From the NCBI RefSeq assembly GCF_016918565.1, contig NZ_JAFFQD010000021.1, positions 30,014-94,013 of the forward strand: DNA of 64,000 nt. Reading direction: 5' to 3'. The notes beneath the pieces are model-generated. The model ran no database searches, had not been told where the DNA came from, and saw only the letters and a program-made list of their open reading frames with translations. Position numbers and translations under genes: made by a program. The stretch is from Desulfogranum marinum. GTDB lineage: Bacteria > Desulfobacterota > Desulfobulbia > Desulfobulbales > Desulfobulbaceae. Each line of letters opens with the position of its first letter. Position 1 is the first letter of the stretch. Positions 8,950 through 17,670 of this stretch are shown one piece after another.

Positions 8950-9435
8950 TCGAAAGTAATTATGCTTCCAGTCACATTTGATGCTACATGGAGTTTTAAA
9001 TGACTAGAAAGGTCTCGAACTACAGTTACTGGTAATCTTGAAATTGCCGGCAGCCAACTGTAAGGTACTCCTGCACGGAAGGATCTTGAAACCGACTTTG
9101 TTCGAATAGTGACGTCGAGGTATCTTTGGTATTGTTAGTAAAGTATATACCAAGATAGAGCTGGAGAAACTGTCGATTTTTTCTGCATTGAAAGCAAGGT
9201 TGTCAGGTAACATTACAAGGTATCCCCAGTTGTTTCAAATGCCTATAAAAACATTGTAAAGTTAAATAGCTCAGAGAAATTTAGAATTTGCAGTGTTTGG
9301 CAATTTTCTGGCTAAAAGTGTCTGCCCTGTCTACTCCATGGATAATTTAACCAAAAACGGCTAACCTTTACGCGTGGGAATATTACGCTTGGTATGTTCC
9401 TAAGCCGGTAATTATAACACAGTCTTCAGCAATCG

Positions 9436-11136
9436 ATGAAAACCCTAGCAAGCCAACTTATTTTTTTCTTTCGCCATAGAAAGGTACAGCGAAATTTTGC
9501 CGTGCTGTGGAAGTTTTTCACCTCTCTTTTTTTTGTTATTTGCCTCTACTCGGCGTTGTTCCACGTGTTGATGATTTATGAAGGGCGTAACTTTAGCTGG
9601 ATCACCGGCGTCTATTGGACCATGACCGTCATGTCCACCCTCGGTTTTGGCGACATCACCTTTCACAGTGACCTTGGCCTACTTTTTACAATGGTTGTTC
9701 TTTTTTCGGGAGTGTTGTTTCTCCTGATTATGTTGCCTTTTATCTTTATCCAGTTTTTTTACACTCCTTGGCTGGAAGCCCAGGAACGTGCTAAGATCCC
9801 CAGGGCTTTACCTGCGCATATACACAACCACGTCATCCTGACCAGCTATGATCCTATCACCGCCCGTCTGATTGAGCGGATGGTAAAATATAATATCCCC
9901 TATGCCCTGGTGACGCCCGATCATCAGTTGGCCAACGAGCTGCATGATCTTGACTGCCTGGTGGTGATCGGCGAGCCCGACAAACCGAGTACCTACGAAG
10001 CACTGCGGATTGCCGATGCCTCTCTGGTGGTGGTCACAAATGACGACCTTATTTCCACCAATATCTGTTTTACTATCAGAGAAGTGGACAAGGTGGTGCC
10101 CATCGTTACCAACGCTGACAGGGAACACTCCATCGATATCCTCGAGTTTTCCGGGAACAACAGTGTTTATCAGTTTACGAACATGCTCGGGATCCATTTG
10201 GCGAAGAGGACCCAGGGCGTGTGTATGACCGCCAATGTCATAGGCCGATTTGAAGAACTCATGATAACGGAAATGCCGGTCAAGGACAGTGAACTGATTG
10301 GCAAGACACTGCTTGAGGCAAACATAAGGAGTCGGACCGGCGTGACGGTGATTGGATTAATGCAAAAAGGCATTTTTAGCCCATCAGCGCCCAGCACCGT
10401 CATGTCAAGGGGGACGATACTGGTGCTCTCCGGTACGGTCAATCAACTCAAGGCCTTTGAAGATCTTTTCGGCGGCGAACACCCCCAGACCGCTGAAAAC
10501 AATCATGTATTGATTCTTGGCGGGGGACGGGTCGGCCTGTCTGCCGCCAAGACTCTGGCTGAACATGGAATTAACTACCGAATAGTGGAAAAACGTCCTC
10601 TCAAGATAACTCATCAGCAGGAAGAGCAATTTATTGTCGGCGACGCAGCAGACATTAAGACACTGGAAGCTGCGGGTATTAAAACAGCAAGGTCGGTTAT
10701 CGTGACCACCCACAGTGACGATATGAATATCTACCTGACATTTTATTGCCGACAGCTGCGGCCGGATATTCAGATAATCAGCCGTTCCATCCTCGAACGT
10801 AATGTTTCCAAGCTCCATTCGGCAGGTGCCGATCAGGTTATGTCTTATGCTTCCTTGGGGGCAGGAACCATTTTCCAGTTACTCAGACCCAATGAGGTCT
10901 CCTTGTTTATTGAGGGGCTTATTGTGTTCAACAGGACCGCCGGTAGCTATTTCCAGGGTCGTTCAATAATGGAGAGCGGGGTAAGGGACAAGACCGGCTG
11001 CAGTATCGTTGCCCTCAGGCGAAACGACACTCTCCTCGTCAATCCAGCCCCTGAGACCATTCTCGAAGCAAACGACGAATTGATATTTATAGGTACTGCG
11101 GAGAATGAGGAACTATTCCTGAAGCTCACGCGGTAG
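9436..11136 (+). CDS. potassium channel with two RCK (TrkA-N/TrkA-C) units
   Basis: A 566-residue protein. Residues 28-48 form the first membrane helix, a pore loop follows with the selectivity filter TLGFGD at 68-73, and the second helix spans about 82-106. Two cytoplasmic NAD-binding TrkA-N domains follow (about 128-240 and 348-470, the second with the dinucleotide motif LGGGRVGLS), each with a TrkA-C segment. This is the layout of ligand-gated K+ channels where nucleotides or cations control the gate. The filter has Leu and Phe where TVGYGD is usual, a variation seen in K+ channels. The ATG at 9436 has no strong ribosome-binding site. The downstream small genes share its strand but start 90 bp later. 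Confidence 0.9.
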   Translation: MKTLASQLIFFFRHRKVQRNFAVLWKFFTSLFFVICLYSALFHVLMIYEGRNFSWITGVYWTMTVMSTLGFGDITFHSDLGLLFTMVVLFSGVLFLLIMLPFIFIQFFYTPWLEAQERAKIPRALPAHIHNHVILTSYDPITARLIERMVKYNIPYALVTPDHQLANELHDLDCLVVIGEPDKPSTYEALRIADASLVVVTNDDLISTNICFTIREVDKVVPIVTNADREHSIDILEFSGNNSVYQFTNMLGIHLAKRTQGVCMTANVIGRFEELMITEMPVKDSELIGKTLLEANIRSRTGVTVIGLMQKGIFSPSAPSTVMSRGTILVLSGTVNQLKAFEDLFGGEHPQTAENNHVLILGGGRVGLSAAKTLAEHGINYRIVEKRPLKITHQQEEQFIVGDAADIKTLEAAGIKTARSVIVTTHSDDMNIYLTFYCRQLRPDIQIISRSILERNVSKLHSAGADQVMSYASLGAGTIFQLLRPNEVSLFIEGLIVFNRTAGSYFQGRSIMESGVRDKTGCSIVALRRNDTLLVNPAPETILEANDELIFIGTAENEELFLKLTR

Positions 11137-11225
11137 ATATGTTTACCACTATAACCGAACAGAGCAATGAAAATGGTACCTCTTCATAAGAACGTAATAC
11201 TATCCATCGGCTCTCTGACAAAACC

Positions 11226-11534
11226 ATGGCATTGATCAACATTAGTGCTGTTCGCAAAAAAACAATTACCACTCTGATGAAGACCACTCCACCGGGAGGG
11301 GTGGCTTTGTTTTCCTATAAGCGGAATAGGTCTGTTGCTCTCATAAGGCAAGATGAAGAGATTTTTTTAATAAAAGAGCATGGTTATATTGTGCAGGAAG
11401 TGGTATCCCGTACTGATGGTTTGTCACGTCTGTTGAAGGAAATGATCAAACGAGAATTTCCCCGTAGTCGTAAGGTAAGGCTGGTGAAGTTTAAAGATCC
11501 CGCTGAATTGGAAAATCCGCGCCGGAAAATTTAG
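11226..11534 (+). CDS. conserved-looking small basic protein, unknown function
   Basis: A 102-residue protein, basic overall, with no membrane segment or signal peptide. Its composition (many Lys/Arg at the C-terminus, a strand-rich middle such as GGVALFSYKRNRSVALI and DEEIFLIKEHGY) suggests a folded cytoplasmic protein. I do not recognise the family. It is followed 36 bp later by a small zinc-ribbon-like gene on the same strand, so the two may be co-transcribed. The ATG lacks a clear ribosome-binding site. Confidence 0.55.
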   Translation: MALINISAVRKKTITTLMKTTPPGGVALFSYKRNRSVALIRQDEEIFLIKEHGYIVQEVVSRTDGLSRLLKEMIKREFPRSRKVRLVKFKDPAELENPRRKI

Positions 11535-11570
11535 CGCTTGCTTTTGTAATCATCCGTTTGAAAAAAAGTC

Positions 11571-11801
11571 ATGCTGATAATCCGATGTGCAGCCTGCAAA
11601 AGAAAGCTGTGGAGATATGACAAGATAGGGCCCGGTGAAGTCCTTCGTTGTCATAAGGCAAGAATTGAGAGAACCTATGCATTTGTGGAAAAGGAAGGCA
11701 AGTTGCGATGTGTGTGCGGCAAGCCCATTGGGATTGACAAAGGAAGTTTTTACAAGATGATTGCAAAGGCCTTTACCTACAGTGGCACGAAAAGAAGGTA
11801 G
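11571..11801 (+). CDS. small zinc-ribbon-like protein
   Basis: A 76-residue basic protein with Cys-x2-Cys near the N-terminus (RCAACKRKLW), a further Cys at about residue 27, and Cys-x-Cys near residue 47 (RCVCGKPIG). This spacing suggests a bound zinc ion. Many bacterial small proteins of this kind have no assigned role; nucleic-acid or protein binding is possible. It lies between another small gene and a GATE-domain membrane protein on the same strand. Confidence 0.65.
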   Translation: MLIIRCAACKRKLWRYDKIGPGEVLRCHKARIERTYAFVEKEGKLRCVCGKPIGIDKGSFYKMIAKAFTYSGTKRR

Positions 11802-11866
11802 ATTGCACCAAAAGGCAGCAGCCGGCAGGTATATTCTATATTATTGATTTTACAGTACCGTGTGTT

Positions 11867-12769
11867 TTGAAAATATTATTCATTGAAAGCCTGCGCTCCT
11901 CCATGAGCAGTGCCTGGTTGATTCTTAAGCTGGTGGTTCCCCTTTATATCCTGTCGGATTTTCTGCTTTATTATGACCTTCTCCGCCATATAAGTTTTCT
12001 TTTCACACCACTGACGGAGCTACTTCATTTGCCCGCAGAAGCTGCCGTTGCGGTTGCCGGCGGCATGTTACTTAATGTGTACGCTGCAATTGCCTTTGCT
12101 GCACCTCTTGGCTTGACAGCCTACCAATGGACAATTCTCGGTATCTTTCTTGGTGTCTGTCACGCGCTGGTAGTTGAAAGTGCAATAATGGCCAAGCTTG
12201 GGGTGTCGTACGGTTATTCGATTGTGCTTCGAATTGTCGGTGCTTTTCTTGCGGTGTTGCCTGTTTTATTCCTGCCGCCTTCTTTTTTTGCTGATACTGC
12301 TGTTCGCCAGGCGCCGGCTGCCAAGGTGTTGCCTGAGAGTGTGGGGCAGATGCTTGGCGAATCTATTCTGCAAGCCGGGATTCTTTCGCTGAAGATCATT
12401 GTGCTTATCAGTGCGATTATTATTTGTATGGATCTACTCAAGGCATCCAAAGTGATCAAAGACCATATGGACAAAGTCAACACTTCGTTTTCCATCATTG
12501 TCGGTCAGTTGCTGGGGATAACGTACGGTGCAACCATTTTAATCAGGGAGGCAAGCCAGGGGAACTTATCTCAGCGGGATATATTTTTTATCTCGACTTT
12601 TTTGATGATATGTCACTCGTTGATAGAAGACGTGCTGCTTTTTGTTATTTTTGGCGCAAACTTGTGGGTTATTGTTATCGCTCGTTTGTTCACAGCTGTA
12701 GTTTTGAGTTATGTATTATTATTTTTAACTCCCAGGTTGTTTTCTTTGGACAGGGTTGTTCGTGCTTGA
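11867..12769 (+). CDS. nucleoside-recognition (GATE) domain membrane protein
   Basis: A 300-residue protein with about eight hydrophobic helices. It resembles the Gate/nucleoside-recognition family, related to SpmA/SpmB and YjiH: two similar halves start near residues 15 and 170, each with small-residue-rich segments (AVAVAGGMLLNVYAAIAFAAP; GQLLGITYGATILI). The substrate is unknown. The predicted start is TTG at 11867, since no in-frame ATG occurs before residue 13; an internal ATG at 11903 is an alternative. The next gene is an MFS carrier 65 bp downstream on the same strand. Confidence 0.7.
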   Translation: MKILFIESLRSSMSSAWLILKLVVPLYILSDFLLYYDLLRHISFLFTPLTELLHLPAEAAVAVAGGMLLNVYAAIAFAAPLGLTAYQWTILGIFLGVCHALVVESAIMAKLGVSYGYSIVLRIVGAFLAVLPVLFLPPSFFADTAVRQAPAAKVLPESVGQMLGESILQAGILSLKIIVLISAIIICMDLLKASKVIKDHMDKVNTSFSIIVGQLLGITYGATILIREASQGNLSQRDIFFISTFLMICHSLIEDVLLFVIFGANLWVIVIARLFTAVVLSYVLLFLTPRLFSLDRVVRA

Positions 12770-12833
12770 AAACCGAGGGGTGTGGCCAATTCTCGGCTGG
12801 TAAAAGAACCTGGAGAAAATCAGGAGGAGCTTG

Positions 12834-14030
12834 GTGTACCTGTTAAACAAAATGCGGCTATCCAGTCCGCTACCGGCAATTTATTTTTGTACTGTTGTCA
12901 CCTTTTGTTCTTTGTATGCGGCCCAGCCGATTCAACCTGTTTTTCAGCAGGAGTTCGGGCTTACTTCCCTGCAGGCTATTTTGTTTACTACCTTGATGAT
13001 GATGCCCCTTGGCATTGCCCCTTTGTTTTATGGCATTCTTTTGGAGTCGTTTTCCGCTCGACTCCTTGTTCGGTCGGCTATTTTAATTCTGGGCCTACTG
13101 GAATTCGTCTTCTGTATAACAGATAGCTATCTGCTGCTGCTCTCCATCCGAGGGGTGCAAGGGATGGTGATTCCAGCTATTTTGACCTCTCTTGTAAGCT
13201 ATATATCATTTACTTCAACAGCCGAACAGATGCAGGCTGCGATTGCCCGCTATATTGCGGCGACAATTATCGGTGGTTTTCTTGGTCGCCTTTTATCTGG
13301 TTTTTTTACGGATCTCTTTGGTTGGCGTTTTTTTTTCTTTGTCCTTGGGGTCCTGTTAGTGTGGGGCTTTTACCTGCTTCGTGGGCTGGAAAAAGATGCT
13401 AACCTGCAGTATTCAAAGCCGAACTTGGGTGAGGCACTTGGAATTATGCGCCAGGCACGTTATTTCTGGCTGTATAGCGCCATTTTTTGTGTGTTTTTTG
13501 TTTTTGCCGGAGCGCTGAACTTTCTCCCTTTTGCCCTAAAGAGTATTAATCCTGCATTTCGGGAAACGGGTATCGGCGTTATGTATAGCGGGTATGTGAT
13601 GGGGGTGGTCGTTTCCTTAAATGTACGGCGGATTATCCGGTTTTTTGGTAGCGAGACCAGAGCTGTCAGTGCCGGGATAGTGTTGTACGGGGTAGGGGCT
13701 GCCGGGTTTATGATTACCAATTACCAGAGTATGTTCCTCTGTATGTTTGTCTTTTGTACCGGGATGTTTACCGCACATTCCATTTTGTCCGGTTATGTCA
13801 ACACGCTTTCTCAAGGGAAAAAAGGGATTGCCAACGGCCTTTATATCTCTTTCTATTACATGGGAGGGACCATAGGCTCTTTTGCCCCGGGAATCATTTA
13901 CAGTTATTTCGGGTGGCAGGTATTTTTGGGCAATCTCTTGTTGGTACTATGTTTTTGTCTGTTTTGTGTGTTCAAACTCCAGCAGAGTGTGGCCAACTTT
14001 CAGGAAGAGCAGCTGACCCTGTCTCCCTGA
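12834..14030 (+). CDS. MFS transporter (YnfM-like drug/sugar efflux type)
   Basis: A 398-residue major facilitator protein with 12 predicted helices. Typical features are AAQPIQPVFQQEFGLTSLQA after helix 1 and a conserved RxxQG segment (RGVQGMVIPA) in helix 4, as in the YnfM/AraJ branch. The substrate is not evident. GTG at 12834 is the best start: AGGAGG at 12822-12827 lies 6 bases upstream, while the TTG at 12831 is too close. It is convergent with the SDR gene, 27 bp away, without a visible terminator. Confidence 0.85.
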   Translation: MYLLNKMRLSSPLPAIYFCTVVTFCSLYAAQPIQPVFQQEFGLTSLQAILFTTLMMMPLGIAPLFYGILLESFSARLLVRSAILILGLLEFVFCITDSYLLLLSIRGVQGMVIPAILTSLVSYISFTSTAEQMQAAIARYIAATIIGGFLGRLLSGFFTDLFGWRFFFFVLGVLLVWGFYLLRGLEKDANLQYSKPNLGEALGIMRQARYFWLYSAIFCVFFVFAGALNFLPFALKSINPAFRETGIGVMYSGYVMGVVVSLNVRRIIRFFGSETRAVSAGIVLYGVGAAGFMITNYQSMFLCMFVFCTGMFTAHSILSGYVNTLSQGKKGIANGLYISFYYMGGTIGSFAPGIIYSYFGWQVFLGNLLLVLCFCLFCVFKLQQSVANFQEEQLTLSP

Positions 14031-14057
14031 ACACAGAATATACTTGTTGGTAAGGCA

Positions 14058-14804
14058 TCAGCCTGCTATGCCACCGTTTACGTAGAGGTTTTGCCCGGTA
14101 ATCCATGCCGCATCATCACTCACAAGCAGGGCCACGGCACCGGCAACATCTGCTGGAGTACCTATTCGGTTAAAAGGTGACATTCCTGCCATCTGCGCAA
14201 TCTGTTCTTTGCTCTTGCCTGCTCTAAAAAGCTCTGTATCAACCGGGCCGGGAGAAATGGCGTTGACGGTAATGTTTTTTTCGCCCAGTTCCCTGGAAAG
14301 AACTCGCGTTACCTGGTCCACAGCCCCTTTGCTTGCAGCATACAAGCCATACCCCGGCATCATGATTTTGGTGACCGTGGTTGAGATGTTGATGATCCTG
14401 CCGCCGGGAGATAGTTTTTTTGCTGCCTGTTGGCAGGCAAAAAAGACACTCTTAACATTGGCGGCAAATAAAAGGTCGTATTCCTCTTCGCTGACCTGTT
14501 CAATCGGTTTGGTAAGCAGGATGCCTGCGTTGTTGACCAGGATGTCGATTTTTTCCAGTTTCTCCAGGGTCTGGTCAAAGAGGTGCTCCAGTTGCCCCAC
14601 ATCTCTCACATCTGCCTGGATTGCGATAGCCTTACCTCCGGCCGTGTTTATCAGGCTGCAGACTTCTTGAGCTTTTGTTTTGCTTTGGTTGTAGTTGATA
14701 ACCACTGCGGCGCCCATTTGTGCCAGCTTGCAGGCTATCTCCCGGCCAATGCCGCGTGAGGATCCGGTGATGAGGGCGATTTTTCCAGCAAGGGGTGTGT
14801 CCAT
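14058..14804 (-). CDS. short-chain dehydrogenase/reductase (FabG-like)
   Basis: A 248-residue classical SDR. It shows the cofactor motif TGSSRGIG near residue 13, NNAG near 88, the catalytic Ser ahead of YAASK (Y-x3-K) near 155-159, and PGPVDT near 185. NADP(H) preference is suggested by the Arg in the TGSSRGIG loop. Likely an oxidoreductase of 3-oxoacyl or similar carbonyl substrates; its context gives no pathway. ATG at 14804 is chosen because GGAGG lies 6 bases upstream. Longer versions reaching 14849 lack such a site. Confidence 0.85.
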   Translation of the reverse strand: MDTPLAGKIALITGSSRGIGREIACKLAQMGAAVVINYNQSKTKAQEVCSLINTAGGKAIAIQADVRDVGQLEHLFDQTLEKLEKIDILVNNAGILLTKPIEQVSEEEYDLLFAANVKSVFFACQQAAKKLSPGGRIINISTTVTKIMMPGYGLYAASKGAVDQVTRVLSRELGEKNITVNAISPGPVDTELFRAGKSKEQIAQMAGMSPFNRIGTPADVAGAVALLVSDDAAWITGQNLYVNGGIAG

Positions 14805-14867
14805 GAGCATCCTCCAGTTATGAGCCTGATTTACTTTCTTTTTGTCCAATCTTTCTGTTCAATCTCT

Positions 14868-15014
14868 GAGCCTGTTGATTTACGGCCTTTTTGCCCGATC
14901 TCCGTGTTATATGAAAAAATAATTCTTAGAGCCCCACTATCAATTACATGCCTGTGTTTATGGTGTCGCTATGCCTCGATCTTGAACGAAAATCCCAGCC
15001 AATCAATAGGTTCG
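14868..15014 (+). repeat. family C intergenic repeat, copy 2
   Basis: About 147 bp between the SDR and pdxH genes. The left end TGAGCCTGTTGATTTAC matches the copy 3 end, and a degenerate complementary end (ATCAATAGGTTCG) closes it on the right. The interior matches copy 3 over TTTGCCC, ATGAAAAAATAAT, ACATGCCTGTG and ATGCCTCGATCTTGAACG. A second partial left end (TGAGCCTGATTTACTTTC) lies at 14820, suggesting an earlier insertion. Confidence 0.65.
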
Positions 15015-15037
15015 GTTGTAGGGGGGCAGGGGGGAAG

Positions 15038-15676
15038 TTATGGAGCCAGGCGATCTATCGTCCACAATCCTGCTTCATCTTTTGTATACAGGAACCTGTC
15101 GTGCAAGCGGCTGGTTCTTCCCTGCCAAAATTCTATACTTTGCGGCTCAACCCGGTAACCTCCCCAGAAATCGGGGAGCGGTATTTCACCCTGCAGGAAT
15201 TTGTTTTTTGCTTTTTCCAGTTCTGCCAGTAAGAGGTTACGCGAGGTGATGATGGAGCTCTGGTTGCTGATCCAGGCTCCGAGCTGGCTCTCTCTGGGGC
15301 GGCCGGCAAAATATCTTGCCGATTCAGCAGGGGATACTTTTGCAGCAACGCCAATGATGGTAACCTGCCGTTCTAGCGGTATCCATGGGAAAAGCAAAGA
15401 TACGTGGGGGTTTTCAGCCAATTCTTTTGCCTTTCTGCTTTTGTAATTCGTAAAAAAAACAAAGCCATTCATGTCAAAAAACTTGAGCAACACTGTTCGT
15501 AGGCTTGGGTGGCCTGCAGCGTTTGCAGTAGCAAGCGACATCGCATTGGGTTCCGCAATGTTCTTGTTACATGCATCATTGAACCAGAGCTCAAATTGTT
15601 TAAACGGGTCCGGATGAAGCATGTGTTTTTGTAACACCGGACTTTTGTAATCTTTGCGGAAGCCTTTGATATCCAT
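15038..15676 (-). CDS. pdxH: pyridoxamine 5'-phosphate oxidase
   Basis: A 212-residue enzyme that oxidises pyridoxine/pyridoxamine 5'-phosphate to pyridoxal 5'-phosphate with FMN and O2. Family segments are seen in order: DPFKQFELWF, AMSLATAN, PSLRTVLLK, FTNYKSRKA (FMN phosphate binding), SQLGAWISNQSS and the C-terminal FWQGRTSRLHDR. The ATG at 15676 has AAGG upstream and gives the usual length; a longer frame to 15709 is less likely. The enzyme needs oxygen as electron acceptor, which is unexpected in a presumed strict anaerobe and suggests brief oxygen exposure. It diverges from the tetR gene. Confidence 0.93.
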   Translation of the reverse strand: MDIKGFRKDYKSPVLQKHMLHPDPFKQFELWFNDACNKNIAEPNAMSLATANAAGHPSLRTVLLKFFDMNGFVFFTNYKSRKAKELAENPHVSLLFPWIPLERQVTIIGVAAKVSPAESARYFAGRPRESQLGAWISNQSSIITSRNLLLAELEKAKNKFLQGEIPLPDFWGGYRVEPQSIEFWQGRTSRLHDRFLYTKDEAGLWTIDRLAP

Positions 15677-15788
15677 GGTAAGCCTTTTTATTCGTTGTCT
15701 TTTTCTCACTGATAGGTCTTTTCTTGAGAGCGGTCAACTGAAATGTTGCTTTTGAAGTGAGTAACAGCCTAATTTTGTATGCAAATTA

Positions 15789-15812
15789 AAATTTCGACCG
15801 CGGTCGAAATTT
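15789..15812. promoter_or_regulatory. 24-bp perfect palindrome, likely TetR operator
   Basis: AAATTTCGACCG at 15789-15800 is followed by its exact complement at 15801-15812. It lies between pdxH (minus) and the tetR gene (plus), 72 bp ahead of the tetR start. A TTGACA box at 15826-15831 suggests a promoter just downstream. Position and symmetry fit autoregulation of the tetR-RND operon. Confidence 0.7.
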
Positions 15813-15883
15813 GCTTGCTCTTTTGTTGACATGTGGTATTACAGCGACCTAAAACGTCACGATACCTTAAAACAGAAGAGACT

Positions 15884-16489
15884 ATGTCTGGACGACGAGA
15901 AGAAAAAAAGCAGTTAACCCGTCAGGCAATCCTGGATGCCGGTATGCGGCTCTTTAGCGTTAAAGGGTATAAGAATACAAGTATTACCGATTTGGCTGTT
16001 GAGGCAGGAATTGGTAAAGGTACCATTTACTCCTACTTTACAACCAAGCAGGAGATCTTTTTAGCATTCTGCCGAGAACAACTCTATCTGATCAACCAGG
16101 ATATAGTCCGTTCTGCAAGCTGTGAAGACCATGTGGTCGACCAGATGATGGCGGTTTTTACCGGCACCTTTCACTTTATAAAACAGGATAGGGAATTTGG
16201 ACGGCTTATGCTGCGTGAGTCTTTTTTCCCAACTGAACATAATCTGGAACAATCTCAAAAAATAGAAAACCTCTATATAGATATGCTTGTTCCTATCCTT
16301 CAACGTGGCCAGGAACGTGGTGAATTACGCTCTGAACTCGATCTCATTCTGGTTATAGGTCATTTTTACGGTCTATTTCTTATCACCATATCAGCGTGGT
16401 TTACTGAGCGGCTCGCATCAGGTGATGATTTTCTCGAGACATTAAAAACAATGTTTTATCAAACCATGTATGGCCTTGCACCTGCATGA
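15884..16489 (+). CDS. TetR-family transcriptional regulator of the RND operon
   Basis: A 201-residue protein. The N-terminal 55 residues hold the TetR helix-turn-helix (RQAILDAGMRLFSVKGYKNTSITDLA...GIGKGTIYSYFTTK, given here in parts), and the remainder is a variable ligand-binding domain. Such proteins repress a neighbouring efflux operon until a compound binds. The genes 17 bp downstream encode an RND pump. ATG at 15884 is preferred over the GTG at 15833 because the shorter form begins just before the conserved DNA-binding region and has an AGAAGAG box upstream. Confidence 0.9.
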   Translation: MSGRREEKKQLTRQAILDAGMRLFSVKGYKNTSITDLAVEAGIGKGTIYSYFTTKQEIFLAFCREQLYLINQDIVRSASCEDHVVDQMMAVFTGTFHFIKQDREFGRLMLRESFFPTEHNLEQSQKIENLYIDMLVPILQRGQERGELRSELDLILVIGHFYGLFLITISAWFTERLASGDDFLETLKTMFYQTMYGLAPA

Positions 16490-16506
16490 GTAATGGAGAG
16501 TGATGC

Positions 16507-17670
16507 ATGGATAGTAAAAAGAATCCCAAAACATTGTCTGCAGATCCCAAACGATCCGGGCTCCTTTTCTTCATATGGAATAATTTGCCCCGGCTTGCAT
16601 TGGTTATCTTTATTGCAGTCATTTTTTCCCTTTTTGGCACCATAGGCGAGAAAAAAGCCAAACTGGAAGCCGCAAAAAAAGAGGAGCATGTTGACCGGAA
16701 AAAATTAGTTAACGCTATTTTGCTGCAGCTTCAACCGCGTACCATTCATGATGTGATTAACCTGCCGGGGACGATTGAGCCGTGGTCCACGTTAGAGCTT
16801 ATGGCCAAGGTCCAGGGGGCCATTGTTGAGGTGTTGGTGGAAGAGGGTGACTCGGTGCAGGTCGGCGATGTGCTGGCACGGATAGAGGAAGATGACTACC
16901 GTATCGCCCTTGATGCTGCTAAGGCCGCATATACCCTGGCAAAGTCCGAGTTTACCAGGAACCAGGCCATGCTGAAAAAGCGAGTCATCCCTTCGGCGAG
17001 CCTGGAAACCAGTGAAACGGCACTGCTCAAGGCGAAAACGGACCTTGAAAGGGCTGAACTGGAGTTGTCCCGTTGTACTATTACGGCCCCTATTGACTGT
17101 GTGGTCAAGCGAATAGATGCTAAGGTCGGCGCCTTTTTGAATGTTGGCGATCCTTTGGCCCAGTTGCTTCAGCTGGACCGGTTAAAAGGGGTGGTAGGGA
17201 TACCCGAATCTGATGTGGCGGCCGTACGAAAAGTGCAACAAGTGGATATAACCATCAGCGCACTGGACAATAAGCATTTCATGGGTAAAGCCCATTTTTT
17301 CGCACCAGCGCCTGAGACAACAGCCTATCTTTATCGGTTTGAACTAGCCCTGGAAAATGCAGAGCATGAAATTTTACCCGGCATGTTCCTCCGGGCTAAT
17401 ATCATTAAAGAACAGGTTGATAATGCCATTATGGTTCCTCTGTATGCAATAATAAGCCGCAGTGACGCCCAGTATGTCTATGTGGTTGATGGTGACGAGG
17501 TGCGCAGGCAACCTGTGGAACTGGGAATTATCGAGGGATGGCAGATTCAAGTGACCAAGGGATTATCGAGCGGTGATAAAATACTTATTGAGGGGCACCG
17601 TGACGTGGAAGATGGACAGCAGATCAACATCGTGAAAGTAATTACTGATCCTGCCGAGCGTTTGTTATGA
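16507..17670 (+). CDS. RND efflux periplasmic adaptor (membrane fusion protein, HlyD/AcrA type)
   Basis: A 387-residue protein anchored by an N-terminal helix (about residues 29-46). It carries a lipoyl-like domain (GTIEPWSTLELMAKVQGAIVEV..., residues about 80-125), an alpha-hairpin (about 130-185), a second lipoyl half (TITAPIDCVVKRIDAK) and a beta-barrel plus membrane-proximal domain. It would link the inner-membrane pump to an outer-membrane channel. The stop overlaps the start of the permease gene by four bases (ATGA), which indicates coupled translation. GGAGAG lies 8 bases before the ATG. Confidence 0.93.
   Translation: MDSKKNPKTLSADPKRSGLLFFIWNNLPRLALVIFIAVIFSLFGTIGEKKAKLEAAKKEEHVDRKKLVNAILLQLQPRTIHDVINLPGTIEPWSTLELMAKVQGAIVEVLVEEGDSVQVGDVLARIEEDDYRIALDAAKAAYTLAKSEFTRNQAMLKKRVIPSASLETSETALLKAKTDLERAELELSRCTITAPIDCVVKRIDAKVGAFLNVGDPLAQLLQLDRLKGVVGIPESDVAAVRKVQQVDITISALDNKHFMGKAHFFAPAPETTAYLYRFELALENAEHEILPGMFLRANIIKEQVDNAIMVPLYAIISRSDAQYVYVVDGDEVRRQPVELGIIEGWQIQVTKGLSSGDKILIEGHRDVEDGQQINIVKVITDPAERLL

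Larger units (their letters stand above)
8324..9435. other. 1.1-kb intergenic region with two mobile repeats
   Basis: Between divergently oriented genes (TehA-like on minus, K+ channel on plus). It contains a family C repeat (8401-8530) and a family A element (8696-8949), described separately. The rest (8950-9435) is AT-rich and shows no supported gene. A 69-codon frame on the minus strand at 9004-9213 has no ribosome-binding site or recognisable features. Promoters for both flanking genes should lie here, but I could not pick one with confidence. Confidence 0.5.

Noticed and set aside
9004..9213. 69-codon minus-strand frame in the region before the K+ channel
   Set aside because: No start signal, no recognisable domain and AT-rich noncoding surroundings.
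14820..15158. Similar short peptides encoded by the three family C repeats (frames at 8396-8599, 14820-15158 and 24384-24665)
   Set aside because: They share a similar string (YEKIIL/YAEKIIL ... LNENPS), but the frames have unrelated ends, run into neighbouring genes and follow the DNA repeat, so they are explained as repeat-derived.
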